Assembly: GCA_964034945.1 (NCBI GenBank)
Contig: OZ035960.1
Location: 82,460,148 to 82,524,147 of the forward strand
Reading direction: 5' to 3'
From: Chrysopilus asiliformis
Lineage: Eukaryota; Arthropoda; Insecta; Diptera; Rhagionidae
DNA length: 64,000 bases
The notes below the pieces were generated by a model. The model ran no database searches. It saw only the letters and a list, made by a program, of their open reading frames with translations, and had not been told where the DNA came from. Of this stretch, positions 1-11,011 are shown in pieces (positions within the stretch are counted from its first letter, which is position 1; the number at the start of each line of letters is the position of its first letter). Both the position numbers and the translations under genes were made by a program.

Positions 1-11
1 GCTCTCGCTGC

Positions 12-3008
12 TCATCGGGTTGTGAATGCCTTTCTCAGATGCTCCTCGTCTAACAGTTTAATATGTATGGACTGCATTGTGATGTCCACAGCTTTCCAAT
101 TCTCGTGGGACTTTATCATCTCATCTACTATATTTTCTGCAGTTATATTAGTACCGAGTGCAGCTTCCAGTGTTGTTCTTTCTGTTGCAAATCTCGGACA
201 AGAGAATAGCACATGTTCCTGGTCTTCCATTACCCCCGTACAACTGGGGCAGTCTGGTGAGTCGTCGATACCGAAGCGGTGCAAGTATTTTCGGTACCCT
301 CCGTGTCCAGTTAAAAACTGTGTTAGGTTGAAGCTAACGTCCCCGTGATGCCGGTTCAACCAGTTTCCTATATTTGGAATTAGCTTGTAGGTCCAGCGGC
401 CGTTTTTCGCTCGTTCCCACTGTTCCTGCCACCGTTTTACGGACTCCTCTCGTTCCGACTTCCGCCGTTCGTTTCTGTCCAATTGTGGGTTCGCTTGTTT
501 TCCCTTGTACAAGCGACGCGCTTCGTCTGCGAGGATGTCTATGGGGATCATTCCTGCAATCACGCACGCTGCTTGGTCTGACGTTGTTCGAAACCCGCTG
601 CATACTCGTAGCGCGCTCAACCGGTATACAGTTCTTACTTCCTTTTGGATCACCTTGGTGCTTAGCATTGCGTTCGCCCATATTGGTGCGGCGTACAAGA
701 TGATGGAACTAACTACTCTAGAGACTAGAAGCCTTCTGCTCTGTCGTGGACCTCCAATATTGGGCATCATCTTTGAGAGCGCGTTGCTGACTATTGATGC
801 CTTCTCAGCTGTGTATTTTAGGTGAGGTTTAAAGTTGAGTTTTCGGTCAATCATCACCCCCAAGTATTTGATGGTATCCTTGGACTGGATTGTGTGGTTT
901 CCTAGAGTTACGTTTATTGTCTCCCTTTTACGCCTTTTGCTGATCAGCACAGCTTCAGTTTTCTGCTCTGCTAGTTCGAGTCCAGCGGTTTGAAGCCACT
1001 GTTTTATTCGACTCATCGTTTCATTTACGTACAACTCTAGTTCATCTGTGAAGCGTGCTACCACGACAACTGCAATGTCGTCTGCGAAGCCTATGATTTT
1101 AACTTCCTCGGGTACATCTAGCTCTAGTAGTCCATTGTACATCACGTTCCACAGTAAGGGTCCGAGGACTGAGCCCTGAGGAACTCCTGCTGTGACTTTG
1201 TGCCTTTTCGGACCATCGTCCGTGTCGAAGAATAGTTCCCTTTCCGTAAAGTAGCTTCCTATGAGTCTCAATAAATAGTCTGGAATGTTCAGTTCGGATA
1301 GCGAGCTCATTATTTGGGCCCAACTCGCTGAGTTAAATGCGTTCCTAATATCCAGCGTTACAACTGCGCAATATTTTTGCGAAGCACCTTTTCCTTCAAT
1401 TGCTCGTCTAGCCAGATCGGTTACCATGCTGATGGCGTCAATTGTAGATCTCGCTTTTCGGAATCCAAACTGACGGTCTGACAAACCATGCTTTTCCTCG
1501 ATTATAGGAAGTAATCTGTTGTAAACGATTCGCTCGAGCAGTTTACCCACCGTGTCTAGTAGACATATTGGGCGGTAAGATGACGGTTCCCCCGGGCTCT
1601 TATTTGGCTTTGGTATGAGAATCAGCTTCTGTTTCTTCCAGGGCGTTGGAAATACTCCCTCTGACACACATGTATTAAATACATCCGCAAACCTGTCCGG
1701 CACAGCCTTAATCGCGAGTTTGAGAGCTTTGTTCGGGATTCCGTCTAGGCCTGGTGCCTTATTGTCCCCCAGCTTCTTGCAGGCCTCCAGCAGCTCTTCC
1801 TTCGTCACCCTGGGTATTTCATCCACCTCTAACGGGGATGGTACTTCCGTCTGAGTATTCGCACTGTGTTGAGGGAATAATGATGAAGTTATTTCCTTCA
1901 GCAAGGCGGGGCAAGTGACTTGTGGCGATCTTTTTCCTTTGACGCGTGACATAACCACTTTGTATGCACCACCCCAGGGGTCTCTGTCTGCTTCTTCGCA
2001 TAGTTGGGTGAAGCACTCACGTTTGCTCTTTACGATAGCCACTTGAAGGTTTTTTCGCGCTAGCTTATAAGCTTGTTCTCGTTCTGCGAAATCCGTCCTT
2101 CCTCTACCTCGTTGACTCTGCCTTCTGGCTCGAAGGCACTCGGTTCTAAGATCGTTTATCTCGGAGTTCCACCAGTAGTTCGCCCGTCTATTTTGGGTTA
2201 TCCTACGCCTCGGCATCGAGGCGTCGCATGCTTGTTCTAACCGTGAGATGATTTCCTTTGCTTGCTCTGATGCCGATCCTTTTATTTCCTGGTCTTGTAA
2301 GACCTCTTTGAAAGCGTCCTCGTCGATTTTTTTCGTCGACCAACCAGTGGCCCCTACTTTTTTGACTCGTGGCTGCTTTACACGTATATTACCACGACCT
2401 GTGGAGAACAGGATAGCCTGATGGTCGCTATGAGTGTAGTGTTCGCTAACCCGCCATTTTAAGTCTCTTGCCAGACTGTTGCTGACAAAAGTAAGGTCCA
2501 CTATCGATCCTGCTTCGCCCCTCCTGAAGGTGTTTACGCCTCCTGTATTTGCAAGAACAACGTCTAGTCGTGAGAATGCCTGCAGTAAAATGCGTCCCCT
2601 TTCATTTGTGGTTCGACTTCCCCAATCAACCGCCCATGCATTAAAATCGCCAGCTATGATTATTGGATTATGCGTAACTGCATCTATGACCAATTTATCT
2701 AGCATTAGCTTATATTGCTCAATTGTAGCACTCGGCGGAGCGTAGCAGCTGTAGATGTAAATTCCACCAATTTTGAGTCTTACAAAGTTTTCCACCGGGC
2801 TTGCCATGCCTTGTTGTATTGCACGGTTTCCGCATGCCCAAATCGCTGTTTGTCCAACTTTATCTGTTACCCACACGCCGCTATTTAAGTTCTTATATGG
2901 TTCGCTTATTATAGCGACATCAGCCCCGGTTTCGTAAATAGTTTGTGACAGCAAGTCTTGTGCCGCCTGGCAGTGATTTAGATTTATTTGCACTAGTTTT
3001 AATGACAT
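12..3008 (-). CDS. ORF2: APE endonuclease / reverse transcriptase of R1-clade retrotransposon (998 aa)
   Basis: The protein would nick target DNA and reverse-transcribe the element RNA at the nick. Order of domains: N-terminal apurinic-type endonuclease (QINLNHCQAAQDLL near residue 7, SEPY, GDFNAWAVDWGS near residue 120, SDHQAI near 195); reverse transcriptase (GFRKARSTIDAI, LDIRNAFNSA, AGVPQGSVLGPLLWN, catalytic FADD followed by IAVVV); C-terminal CCHC knuckle CPSC...H...C near residue 930. The reading frame is uninterrupted from ATG to TGA, so this copy may be young. The ATG overlaps the end of ORF1 by 10 bases in another frame, a common arrangement in this clade, suggesting translation coupled to ORF1. 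Length is normal for the clade. Confidence 0.92.
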   Translation of the reverse strand: MSLKLVQINLNHCQAAQDLLSQTIYETGADVAIISEPYKNLNSGVWVTDKVGQTAIWACGNRAIQQGMASPVENFVRLKIGGIYIYSCYAPPSATIEQYKLMLDKLVIDAVTHNPIIIAGDFNAWAVDWGSRTTNERGRILLQAFSRLDVVLANTGGVNTFRRGEAGSIVDLTFVSNSLARDLKWRVSEHYTHSDHQAILFSTGRGNIRVKQPRVKKVGATGWSTKKIDEDAFKEVLQDQEIKGSASEQAKEIISRLEQACDASMPRRRITQNRRANYWWNSEINDLRTECLRARRQSQRGRGRTDFAEREQAYKLARKNLQVAIVKSKRECFTQLCEEADRDPWGGAYKVVMSRVKGKRSPQVTCPALLKEITSSLFPQHSANTQTEVPSPLEVDEIPRVTKEELLEACKKLGDNKAPGLDGIPNKALKLAIKAVPDRFADVFNTCVSEGVFPTPWKKQKLILIPKPNKSPGEPSSYRPICLLDTVGKLLERIVYNRLLPIIEEKHGLSDRQFGFRKARSTIDAISMVTDLARRAIEGKGASQKYCAVVTLDIRNAFNSASWAQIMSSLSELNIPDYLLRLIGSYFTERELFFDTDDGPKRHKVTAGVPQGSVLGPLLWNVMYNGLLELDVPEEVKIIGFADDIAVVVVARFTDELELYVNETMSRIKQWLQTAGLELAEQKTEAVLISKRRKRETINVTLGNHTIQSKDTIKYLGVMIDRKLNFKPHLKYTAEKASIVSNALSKMMPNIGGPRQSRRLLVSRVVSSIILYAAPIWANAMLSTKVIQKEVRTVYRLSALRVCSGFRTTSDQAACVIAGMIPIDILADEARRLYKGKQANPQLDRNERRKSEREESVKRWQEQWERAKNGRWTYKLIPNIGNWLNRHHGDVSFNLTQFLTGHGGYRKYLHRFGIDDSPDCPSCTGVMEDQEHVLFSCPRFATERTTLEAALGTNITAENIVDEMIKSHENWKAVDITMQSIHIKLLDEEHLRKAFTTR

Positions 3009-3379
3009 GTCTTGTTGAGTGCCCTTTTATACATTGGGCATCTACTACTTCCTGCCACGTGCTTGCTATCTCTGCCTTCTATTTCTTTACAAAACATACA
3101 TTCGGGTATTTTTTTGCAGTCTTTGGCTATATGGCCCTTCTCTGCGCATCTCCTGCATAGCTCTGATCTATCGTGTTGGCTGTTGCAAACTCTTGCTATG
3201 TGACCAAACTCGAAACATTTGAAGCACCTTTTTAATGCCACCTTTTCCCTAAGGCGGCAGATGACCCAACCGACTCGGATTTTGCCTACTGCTAGTGCCT
3301 TTCGCGCTGCTTCGACTGGGAGACTTATTGTAGCTGTTTTTGTACCACCGTATGCATTTCTAAGGCTCTTTATGGCAGT
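2999..3379 (-). pseudogene. ORF1 (gag-like) C-terminal part with three zinc knuckles, 5'-truncated
   Basis: Minus-strand frame open from the edge of the octamer array to TAA at 2999-3001. It reads AYGGTKTATISLPVEAARKA, then VGWVICRLRE, then the knuckles CFKCFEFGHIARVC and CRRCAEKGHIAKDC and a third CMFC...H...C. This is the nucleic-acid-binding C-terminus of R1-clade ORF1 proteins. The N-terminal part is missing because the retrotransposon sequence stops at about 3378, so this copy cannot make a full ORF1 protein. The last codons overlap the ORF2 start. Confidence 0.85.
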
Positions 3380-3380
3380 C

Positions 3381-6300
3381 TCTGTCAGTCTGTCAGTCTG
3401 TCAGTCTGTCAGTCTGTCAGTCTGTCAGTCTGTCAGTCTGTCAGTCTGTCAGTCTGTCAGTCTGTCAGTCTGTCAGTCTGTCAGTCTGTCAGTCTGTCAG
3501 TCTGTCAGTCTGTCAGTCTGTCAGTCTGTCAGTCTGTCAGTCTGTCAGTCTGTCAGTCTGTCAGTCTGTCAGTCTGTCAGTCTGTCAGTCTGTCAGTCTG
3601 TCAGTCTGTCAGTCTGTCAGTCTGTCAGTCTGTCAGTCTGTCAGTCTGTCAGTCTGTCAGTCTGTCAGTCTGTCAGTCTGTCAGTCTGTCAGTCTGTCAG
3701 TCTGTCAGTCTGTCAGTCTGTCAGTCTGTCAGTCTGTCAGTCTGTCAGTCTGTCAGTCTGTCAGTCTGTCAGTCTGTCAGTCTGTCAGTCTGTCAGTCTG
3801 TCAGTCTGTCAGTCTGTCAGTCTGTCAGTCTGTCAGTCTGTCAGTCTGTCAGTCTGTCAGTCTGTCAGTCTGTCAGTCTGTCAGTCTGTCAGTCTGTCAG
3901 TCTGTCAGTCTGTCAGTCTGTCAGTCTGTCAGTCTGTCAGTCTGTCAGTCTGTCAGTCTGTCAGTCTGTCAGTCTGTCAGTCTGTCAGTCTGTCAGTCTG
4001 TCAGTCTGTCAGTCTGTCAGTCTGTCAGTCTGTCAGTCTGTCAGTCTGTCAGTCTGTCAGTCTGTCAGTCTGTCAGTCTGTCAGTCTGTCAGTCTGTCAG
4101 TCTGTCAGTCTGTCAGTCTGTCAGTCTGTCAGTCTGTCAGTCTGTCAGTCTGTCAGTCTGTCAGTCTGTCAGTCTGTCAGTCTGTCAGTCTGTCAGTCTG
4201 TCAGTCTGTCAGTCTGTCAGTCTGTCAGTCTGTCAGTCTGTCAGTCTGTCAGTCTGTCAGTCTGTCAGTCTGTCAGTCTGTCAGTCTGTCAGTCTGTCAG
4301 TCTGTCAGTCTGTCAGTCTGTCAGTCTGTCAGTCTGTCAGTCTGTCAGTCTGTCAGTCTGTCAGTCTGTCAGTCTGTCAGTCTGTCAGTCTGTCAGTCTG
4401 TCAGTCTGTCAGTCTGTCAGTCTGTCAGTCTGTCAGTCTGTCAGTCTGTCAGTCTGTCAGTCTGTCAGTCTGTCAGTCTGTCAGTCTGTCAGTCTGTCAG
4501 TCTGTCAGTCTGTCAGTCTGTCAGTCTGTCAGTCTGTCAGTCTGTCAGTCTGTCAGTCTGTCAGTCTGTCAGTCTGTCAGTCTGTCAGTCTGTCAGTCTG
4601 TCAGTCTGTCAGTCTGTCAGTCTGTCAGTCTGTCAGTCTGTCAGTCTGTCAGTCTGTCAGTCTGTCAGTCTGTCAGTCTGTCAGTCTGTCAGTCTGTCAG
4701 TCTGTCAGTCTGTCAGTCTGTCAGTCTGTCAGTCTGTCAGTCTGTCAGTCTGTCAGTCTGTCAGTCTGTCAGTCTGTCAGTCTGTCAGTCTGTCAGTCTG
4801 TCAGTCTGTCAGTCTGTCAGTCTGTCAGTCTGTCAGTCTGTCAGTCTGTCAGTCTGTCAGTCTGTCAGTCTGTCAGTCTGTCAGTCTGTCAGTCTGTCAG
4901 TCTGTCAGTCTGTCAGTCTGTCAGTCTGTCAGTCTGTCAGTCTGTCAGTCTGTCAGTCTGTCAGTCTGTCAGTCTGTCAGTCTGTCAGTCTGTCAGTCTG
5001 TCAGTCTGTCAGTCTGTCAGTCTGTCAGTCTGTCAGTCTGTCAGTCTGTCAGTCTGTCAGTCTGTCAGTCTGTCAGTCTGTCAGTCTGTCAGTCTGTCAG
5101 TCTGTCAGTCTGTCAGTCTGTCAGTCTGTCAGTCTGTCAGTCTGTCAGTCTGTCAGTCTGTCAGTCTGTCAGTCTGTCAGTCTGTCAGTCTGTCAGTCTG
5201 TCAGTCTGTCAGTCTGTCAGTCTGTCAGTCTGTCAGTCTGTCAGTCTGTCAGTCTGTCAGTCTGTCAGTCTGTCAGTCTGTCAGTCTGTCAGTCTGTCAG
5301 TCTGTCAGTCTGTCAGTCTGTCAGTCTGTCAGTCTGTCAGTCTGTCAGTCTGTCAGTCTGTCAGTCTGTCAGTCTGTCAGTCTGTCAGTCTGTCAGTCTG
5401 TCAGTCTGTCAGTCTGTCAGTCTGTCAGTCTGTCAGTCTGTCAGTCTGTCAGTCTGTCAGTCTGTCAGTCTGTCAGTCTGTCAGTCTGTCAGTCTGTCAG
5501 TCTGTCAGTCTGTCAGTCTGTCAGTCTGTCAGTCTGTCAGTCTGTCAGTCTGTCAGTCTGTCAGTCTGTCAGTCTGTCAGTCTGTCAGTCTGTCAGTCTG
5601 TCAGTCTGTCAGTCTGTCAGTCTGTCAGTCTGTCAGTCTGTCAGTCTGTCAGTCTGTCAGTCTGTCAGTCTGTCAGTCTGTCAGTCTGTCAGTCTGTCAG
5701 TCTGTCAGTCTGTCAGTCTGTCAGTCTGTCAGTCTGTCAGTCTGTCAGTCTGTCAGTCTGTCAGTCTGTCAGTCTGTCAGTCTGTCAGTCTGTCAGTCTG
5801 TCAGTCTGTCAGTCTGTCAGTCTGTCAGTCTGTCAGTCTGTCAGTCTGTCAGTCTGTCAGTCTGTCAGTCTGTCAGTCTGTCAGTCTGTCAGTCTGTCAG
5901 TCTGTCAGTCTGTCAGTCTGTCAGTCTGTCAGTCTGTCAGTCTGTCAGTCTGTCAGTCTGTCAGTCTGTCAGTCTGTCAGTCTGTCAGTCTGTCGGTCTG
6001 TCAGTCTGTCAGTCTGTCGGTCTGTCAGTCTGTCAGTCTGTCAGTCTGTCAGTCTGTCAGTCTGTCAGTCTGTCAGTCTGTCAGTCTGTCAGTATGTCAG
6101 CCTGTCAGCCTGTCAGCCTGTCAGCCTGTCAGCCTCAGTCTATCAGTATATTAGTCTATCAGTGTATCAGTCTATCAGTCTATCAGTCCATCAGTCTAGC
6201 AGTCTATCAGTCTATCAGTATATCAGTCTATCAGTCTATCAGCCTATCAGTCTATCAGTCTATCAGTCTATCAGTCTATCAGTCTATCAGTCTATCAGTC

Positions 6301-6432
6301 TATCAGTCTATCAGTCTATCAGTATATCAGTCTATCAGTCTATCAGTCTATCAGTCTATCAGGCTATCAGTCTATCAGTCTATCAGTCTACCAGTCTATC
6401 AGTCTATCAGTCTATCAGTCTGTCAGTCTGCG
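3381..6432. repeat. 8-bp tandem array (TCTGTCAG)n, ~3 kb, with a diverged right edge
   Basis: About 326 essentially perfect copies of TCTGTCAG run from 3381 to about 5990. The first variants (TCGG for TCAG) are at 5995 and 6019. From about 6093 the unit changes through TCAGCCTG to TCTATCAG, which fills 6150-6420 with scattered substitutions. A homogeneous core with a decayed flank fits expansion by slippage or unequal exchange. Because 8 is not a multiple of 3, all three plus frames encode the same 8-residue repeat with no stop, which gives a very long spurious ORF. The true array length in the genome may differ, since such arrays are hard to assemble. Confidence 0.97.
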
Positions 6433-6918
6433 AGTGAATGGATTATATACGTTATACTTTTTCACATCTAGTTTAGCAAAAAAAAGATTATGTGCTTCCA
6501 AAATTTCTTCTGGTCTTCATTGTTCGAACATTAAAATACAACTGAATTTACTTAAAACAATTTCCCTAAAAGTAAATTCAAGTGTCGCGTTAACTATGTT
6601 AACTTATACAAATCGTGAGAGTTTGTCAAAGAAATTTGTCATACCTTTAAGGTGGCGACCATTTTACAAACGCCGGCTCTAATTTCCCACAGTTTCCATT
6701 TTAACCTATTTTGATCAGTATTTTTTTTTTAAATATTTATTTCATTCTTAACACTCTTTAACGCTCTCTGTGTTGGGAACGAAAATGTAATTTGGAAACA
6801 ATTCCCCACTAAAAACTATACGTCCTATAAAAATGTTAAAGTTCAGTTTCAAATGTTTAGAATATGTACCTACATTTTTGAAAGAAACTCTTGCTATACA
6901 TGAAATTTTTATATTAAA
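6433..6918. other. AT-rich DNA, nothing recognised
   Basis: No coding, RNA or repeat feature could be supported between the octamer array and the next repeat. Confidence 0.5.
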
Positions 6919-7500
6919 CTAGCTTGAAAGAACCCGGCGTTGCCCGGGTAGTAATAAATTTTTGAATATGAAAAAATCCTTTTTTTTTCAAAAGTATTTT
7001 GATGTATAGAAAAATTCTGCAGTAATTATATTTCAAACAATTTTCTGTTCATATTTTTTTTGGTTTGACGCACTGTTTTCAAGAAAATTGCAAATATTTT
7101 TTCCATCTGCTTGGGAGAAAGGGAATAGAGCGAATTCCCTTATTGCCAGACACTTAAGATTTTTGCATTTATGTTGTAACATATGTTGAACAACCATAAA
7201 ATAGTTTCAGAGATAGCTGAGAAGGGGATTGGTCGAAAATTTACCCTGACAGATAACCTATCCAACACTAAAAATTGTATAAAAATCCGTTCTCTAGTTT
7301 AGTAGATAGCAGGAGAGGGGGCTCGCACCATGTAGAGCGGAGTAGTTTGAGTGGATGAAAATTTCTTTTATGATGGACCTGCCCAACACTGAAAACCGTA
7401 TTCAAATCCCTTCAGTGGTTCAGAAGATAACTGGCGAGGGGGTGAAAGGGGAGCCGATACCGCGACCACACCTAACTATAAACCGTGGTCATGATACATA
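6919..7500 (+). repeat. Unclassified dispersed repeat, family D, copy 1
   Basis: Begins with a GC-rich hairpin, ACCCGGCGTTGCCCGGGT at about 6933, unusual in this AT-rich DNA. It contains two related internal blocks (gaggggg-type text near 7310 and 7435). A related stretch occurs in the opposite orientation at about 18830-18960 (cctcgcctgctatctt). I do not recognise the family. Confidence 0.45.
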
Positions 7501-7671
7501 GTCTATGTTGGTGCAGTAGTTCTTGAGTTTATACGTTACTCCATCTCACAAATCAAAAAAATTTATAACTCTATCTCACAAATAAAAAAAAACGTTTCCG
7601 CACCCCAATAAGTTTGTTGCTGCATTCCAGATTGGGGACCTCCACACTATATGTGTATCAAACCAAACCAA

Positions 7672-8770
7672 TCGCTGGACACAAAAATGAACTACACCAG
7701 GGTGTTTGGAATGACAAAAGATTTTAATTTTAGCATGTCCGACCGTCTGTCTGCCCGTCTGTCGTCTGTCCGTCTATATATCCGTGAATATCATAACTTT
7801 CGGAAGGATTGAGCTAGAGATTTGAAATATTTTCAGTTGCGTTTCTTGTAAATGGCAATGCTAAGTTCTTGAACTGGCAAAATCGGACCATTCCCTTCTC
7901 CATATAAATGAAACTTTTTTCGCAATTTTCTCGAAAACGGTGAATCGCATTGACAAATTTATAAAGCTAAAATGTTTTTTATACCCGTATGGTGAAACCA
8001 AAGGGTATATTAACTTTGCTTTACGGTTTGTAACGCCAAGATCCCGTCATCACACACAAAAATGAATTACACCAGTGTGTTTAGAATAATAAAAAAAATT
8101 GAATTTTGCATATCCGTCCGTCTGTCTGTCTGTCCGTCCGTCTGTCTGTCCGTCTGTCTGTGGCGCGGATTGCGGGCGCACGGATTGAGTTACAGACTTG
8201 AAATTTTGCACAGGTCCGTTTTTCGTAAAATGCAAGGCTAAGTTCGTTAATGGGCAAAAATGGACCATTAGGGGGGGTACCCCCCATACGAACGAAACCG
8301 ATTTTTGCGAATATCTCAAAAACGGTGCATCTTATTAAAAAAGTCCAAGAACAAAAGTTTTTTAGAATATGATTCTACATAAAACTCCCATACTTCAAAA
8401 TCCGATGGGAATAAATTTTAAAAAATCTTATTGAAAAGTTTTACTTCAAAGAGGAATTTTCATACAATTGTTCGAATTTTGATATGAATATCACCATACG
8501 GGTCTCCAATGATTGCCAGATTGGCAATTATAGCTTTTGTTATGTTTTGAATATGATTTTACATAACTTATCTATACATCAAAATTCAGTTAGACTACCT
8601 CTTTCCCCTCCCCGATACCCATTGAATACTTTTTCCTTATTTTCTCGAAAACGGTGCATCGTATCGAAAAGTTTATAACGACGAAATGTGTTTAGAATAT
8701 GATTTTATACAACTTATCTATCCAGTTGGACCACTCCTACCTCCCTCTCCCATACAAATAGATTTTTTTA
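7672..8770 (+). mobile_element. Old Helentron/DINE-1-like element, split by a younger copy
   Basis: A diverged copy of the family described at 7980-8548. Its left part (7672-7979) has the acaaaaatgaactacacc block and a decayed GTCY microsatellite at about 7742-7790. Its right part (8549-8770) resumes with gaatatgattttacataact, the consensus block that should follow. The younger copy lies between them, so this is a nested insertion of an element into its own family. Confidence 0.65.
7980..8548 (+). mobile_element. Helentron/DINE-1-like non-autonomous element (family A, copy 1)
   Basis: Family A has five good copies here. Each begins TTATACCCGTATGGTGA, carries a GTCC/GTCT microsatellite about 130 bp in, repeats the start as an internal inverted copy (TCACCATACGGGT, here at 8491-8503), and ends with a small hairpin (TTGCCAGATTGGCAA) and CTTTTGTTATGTTTT. 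Insertion is between T residues with no target duplication. This architecture is that of DINE-1/Helentron-associated elements known from Drosophila and other insects. There is no coding capacity; short minus-strand ORFs here run through the microsatellite and are spurious. Confidence 0.82.
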
Positions 8771-10635
8771 AATAAACGAATTGGTCGGTGACAAAATACA
8801 TTATTTAAATTCGTTCTCTATAAAATGAATAATTTAAATTATCAAATTGCACAAAAGCAGTGGATGAATAAAGGAAATTTGTGTTGATGCAAGTCCAGAT
8901 TCTATGTGCCGCTAACCTCACTTTTGGAAATCACTATGTTCTGGAAAAAATCACAAAATTCAACACCAATCCATTTACGTTCACGTGGTCACTGAGTAAA
9001 TTCCTTGATTCACTTCGTTGTACACAAAATAAAATACTTTCGACTATTTAAAAGTGGGAAAAACAGCGATAATTTGCGCACTATATCGATAAACAACCGC
9101 TTCGCATCGATCATCAATGAGGAAAGAGCAAATATATTTCTCAGTTGTCAAACGCGAGTCTGAGAGCGTAACGGGATCTGTTGGCGATAAAATTATTGTG
9201 AGGTACAAAATTTTCCGTTTTTCAATTCCAAATACAATATTTTCTCTTTCCATACCAAAATCCCATACAAAATGCAAATTTCAATTTTTCCGATATTCCC
9301 GTTTTTCCCCAAAATTTTTCTCGACTTTTCCAACAAAACGAAAAAAGATTCGAGATTTTTGATTTGGAATTACTGAAAGTGCAAACCAGAAAACCGCTCC
9401 CCTGAAAGTATGCAATTTCGGTTTTCCAAGATTTTCCAACTTTTCCGGTAGAAATTCCCAATTTTCGGCTCCGTTGTGTTTTTATATGTTGCAATACGAA
9501 TCCAACAAAAGAAACCCCATGCAAATCGGATTATATTCAGCCGAGTTATGGATAGTCAAACGGACCACGATTCATTTTTATATATAAAGATAAATCTCCA
9601 TTTAGAGTTCGAAATTTCATTATTACTGATGGGCTATGTTTTTAATTTAATTGGTTTATGCCTTACAGGCTTGGTGGTACACGTGATGATGTAGCACTTT
9701 TTCGTAACAAATGCTAGACGATGGTGCCAAAATAGTCCCACTGATTAAACCAACTTCCATTGCTGCATGAAATCTTTGAAATGGTTTAAAGAAATGAAAT
9801 GGTTTAAAGATTTAAAAAAAATTCGTGTGCCACATGGGTAAGAATATTTGCTATTTTTCTGTGTCTCTAAGGATTATAGTATAAATGAGGAAATAGTACA
9901 TTTAAGGTCCTTATCGCTTCGGGCTATCATGTTCACAGACGAAAAAAGAGACAGGAAATTCTGGCTTTAAGTAAGATGGTAAATACCGGAAGCCCAACTA
10001 TGTACAAGATATCTGCTAAGCTTTGTTTTACCACAAATGAAAAAAAAGTTTATATTCCTGAAACAAATACACTGACTATGATGTTTATCGTTATTATAGA
10101 TATCTAATTTGATCTATCACAGGTATGATGTAAACTTAAAATTGCGTGATATTTACACGCACACAACTTTCAATTTGGCATGTATTATAAATATATTTAT
10201 ATCCGAAGACATTTTTTTTTAAATATTGTGCAGCGTCGCCTTGACTGAATGTGTTGGTAAACCGTATGTGATATAATCGCATACGATGAATAACCTAAAC
10301 CATGCCAAATTGTTTGTCCATACCCACCTTCCTCAATTTGCCTTTCAAGGCGGAGTTTTTTGTTACCCACTTATTTATTTTTCCTTTAAGTCTTTATAAT
10401 TATATAAACATCAAGTCAAAAGCTTTTGCACACATTTTATGGCTATACAAATACAGTAAATTCAGTGGTCAAAAGAACGTTTTTGGATTTGTTCAAGGAT
10501 GGAATCAAATCACTTGTAATGGTTGTGTTAAGATAGCTGATTCTCAAATAGTGTACTGTAGATATTTTTGCATAGCTCATCTTGACAACTTGATTCACAT
10601 TTTAAGAAAATTATTATGTAACTAAATTCAGTTTT
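8771..10635. other. AT-rich DNA with no supportable gene
   Basis: Only short ORFs without recognisable domains. About 9235-9450 is rich in tttttcc/ggaaaa runs. I see no gene or clear transposon end. Confidence 0.45.
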
Positions 10636-11011
10636 TTAAAAGCTTTTATTTAGCTTGCCTTCTGTATGTTTGTCTGTTTGTCCGGGTCAAATCTTGCAAT
10701 CTAATTTTGACCCATTTCCACTCATTCGATTGACTTGAAATTCTCCCGATTCTGACATTAAAAACTTCATCCTTGTAAAGATAAGCGAAGGTCAGGTAAG
10801 GATAATGTGATTATCTTTTTCCTCAAATTTTCCGGAAAAAAATCTCATCTGGGGTTTTTGGGGTCGCTGAATCCGATTCTGACATTAAGAAGTTTGTAAG
10901 GGCAACGGATGGTCCTGTAAATATAACGTGATTATCCTTTTCCTCAACTTTTCCGGAAAAAATCTCACTTGGAGGTTTTGGGGATTGCTGAATCCAATTC
11001 TGGAGTTAAAA
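10636..11011 (+). repeat. Family B repeat, copy 1 (head plus ~120-bp minisatellite)
   Basis: Head: AAAGCTTTTATTTAGCTTGC, a short GTYT-rich tract and gtcaaatcttgcaatctaat. It is followed by about three tandem units of 117-127 bp, each with gaatccgattctgacatta, a gataacgtgattatc-like block and ctcaaattttccggaaaa. The GTCT tract and head-to-body layout recall DINE-1/Helentron elements with tandem cores, but I cannot prove that. Other copies: 13935-14149 (-), 39305-39589 (-), 48760-51150 (+, interrupted). This copy ends directly against family A copy 2. Confidence 0.7.

Larger units (their letters stand above)
1..3380 (-). mobile_element. R1-clade non-LTR retrotransposon, 5'-truncated, 3' end outside window
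   Basis: On the minus strand this holds the 3' part of a gag-like ORF1 and a complete ORF2 (endonuclease plus reverse transcriptase), with no LTR. The ORF2 opening, with NLNHCQAAQDLL near its N-terminus, and the CCHC knuckle set of ORF1 are typical of the R1 clade (R1, Waldo, TRAS, SART). The 5' end is lost inside ORF1, exactly where an 8-bp tandem array starts. The ORF2 stop is 12 bases from the window edge, so the 3' UTR and 3' junction cannot be seen. Clade assignment is by motif, not by phylogeny. Confidence 0.88.

Noticed and set aside
3219..6437. 1072-aa open frame of S-V-C-Q-S-V-S-L repeats
   Set aside because: Created by an 8-bp tandem repeat without stops in any plus frame; no start context, no flanking gene, and the same peptide appears in every frame.
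8050..8319. ORFs with TDGQTDGRTDRQTDG repeats (also at 11234, 38230, 55061, 56223)
   Set aside because: They run through the GTCY microsatellite of Helentron-like repeats, in different frames and strands per copy; not genes.
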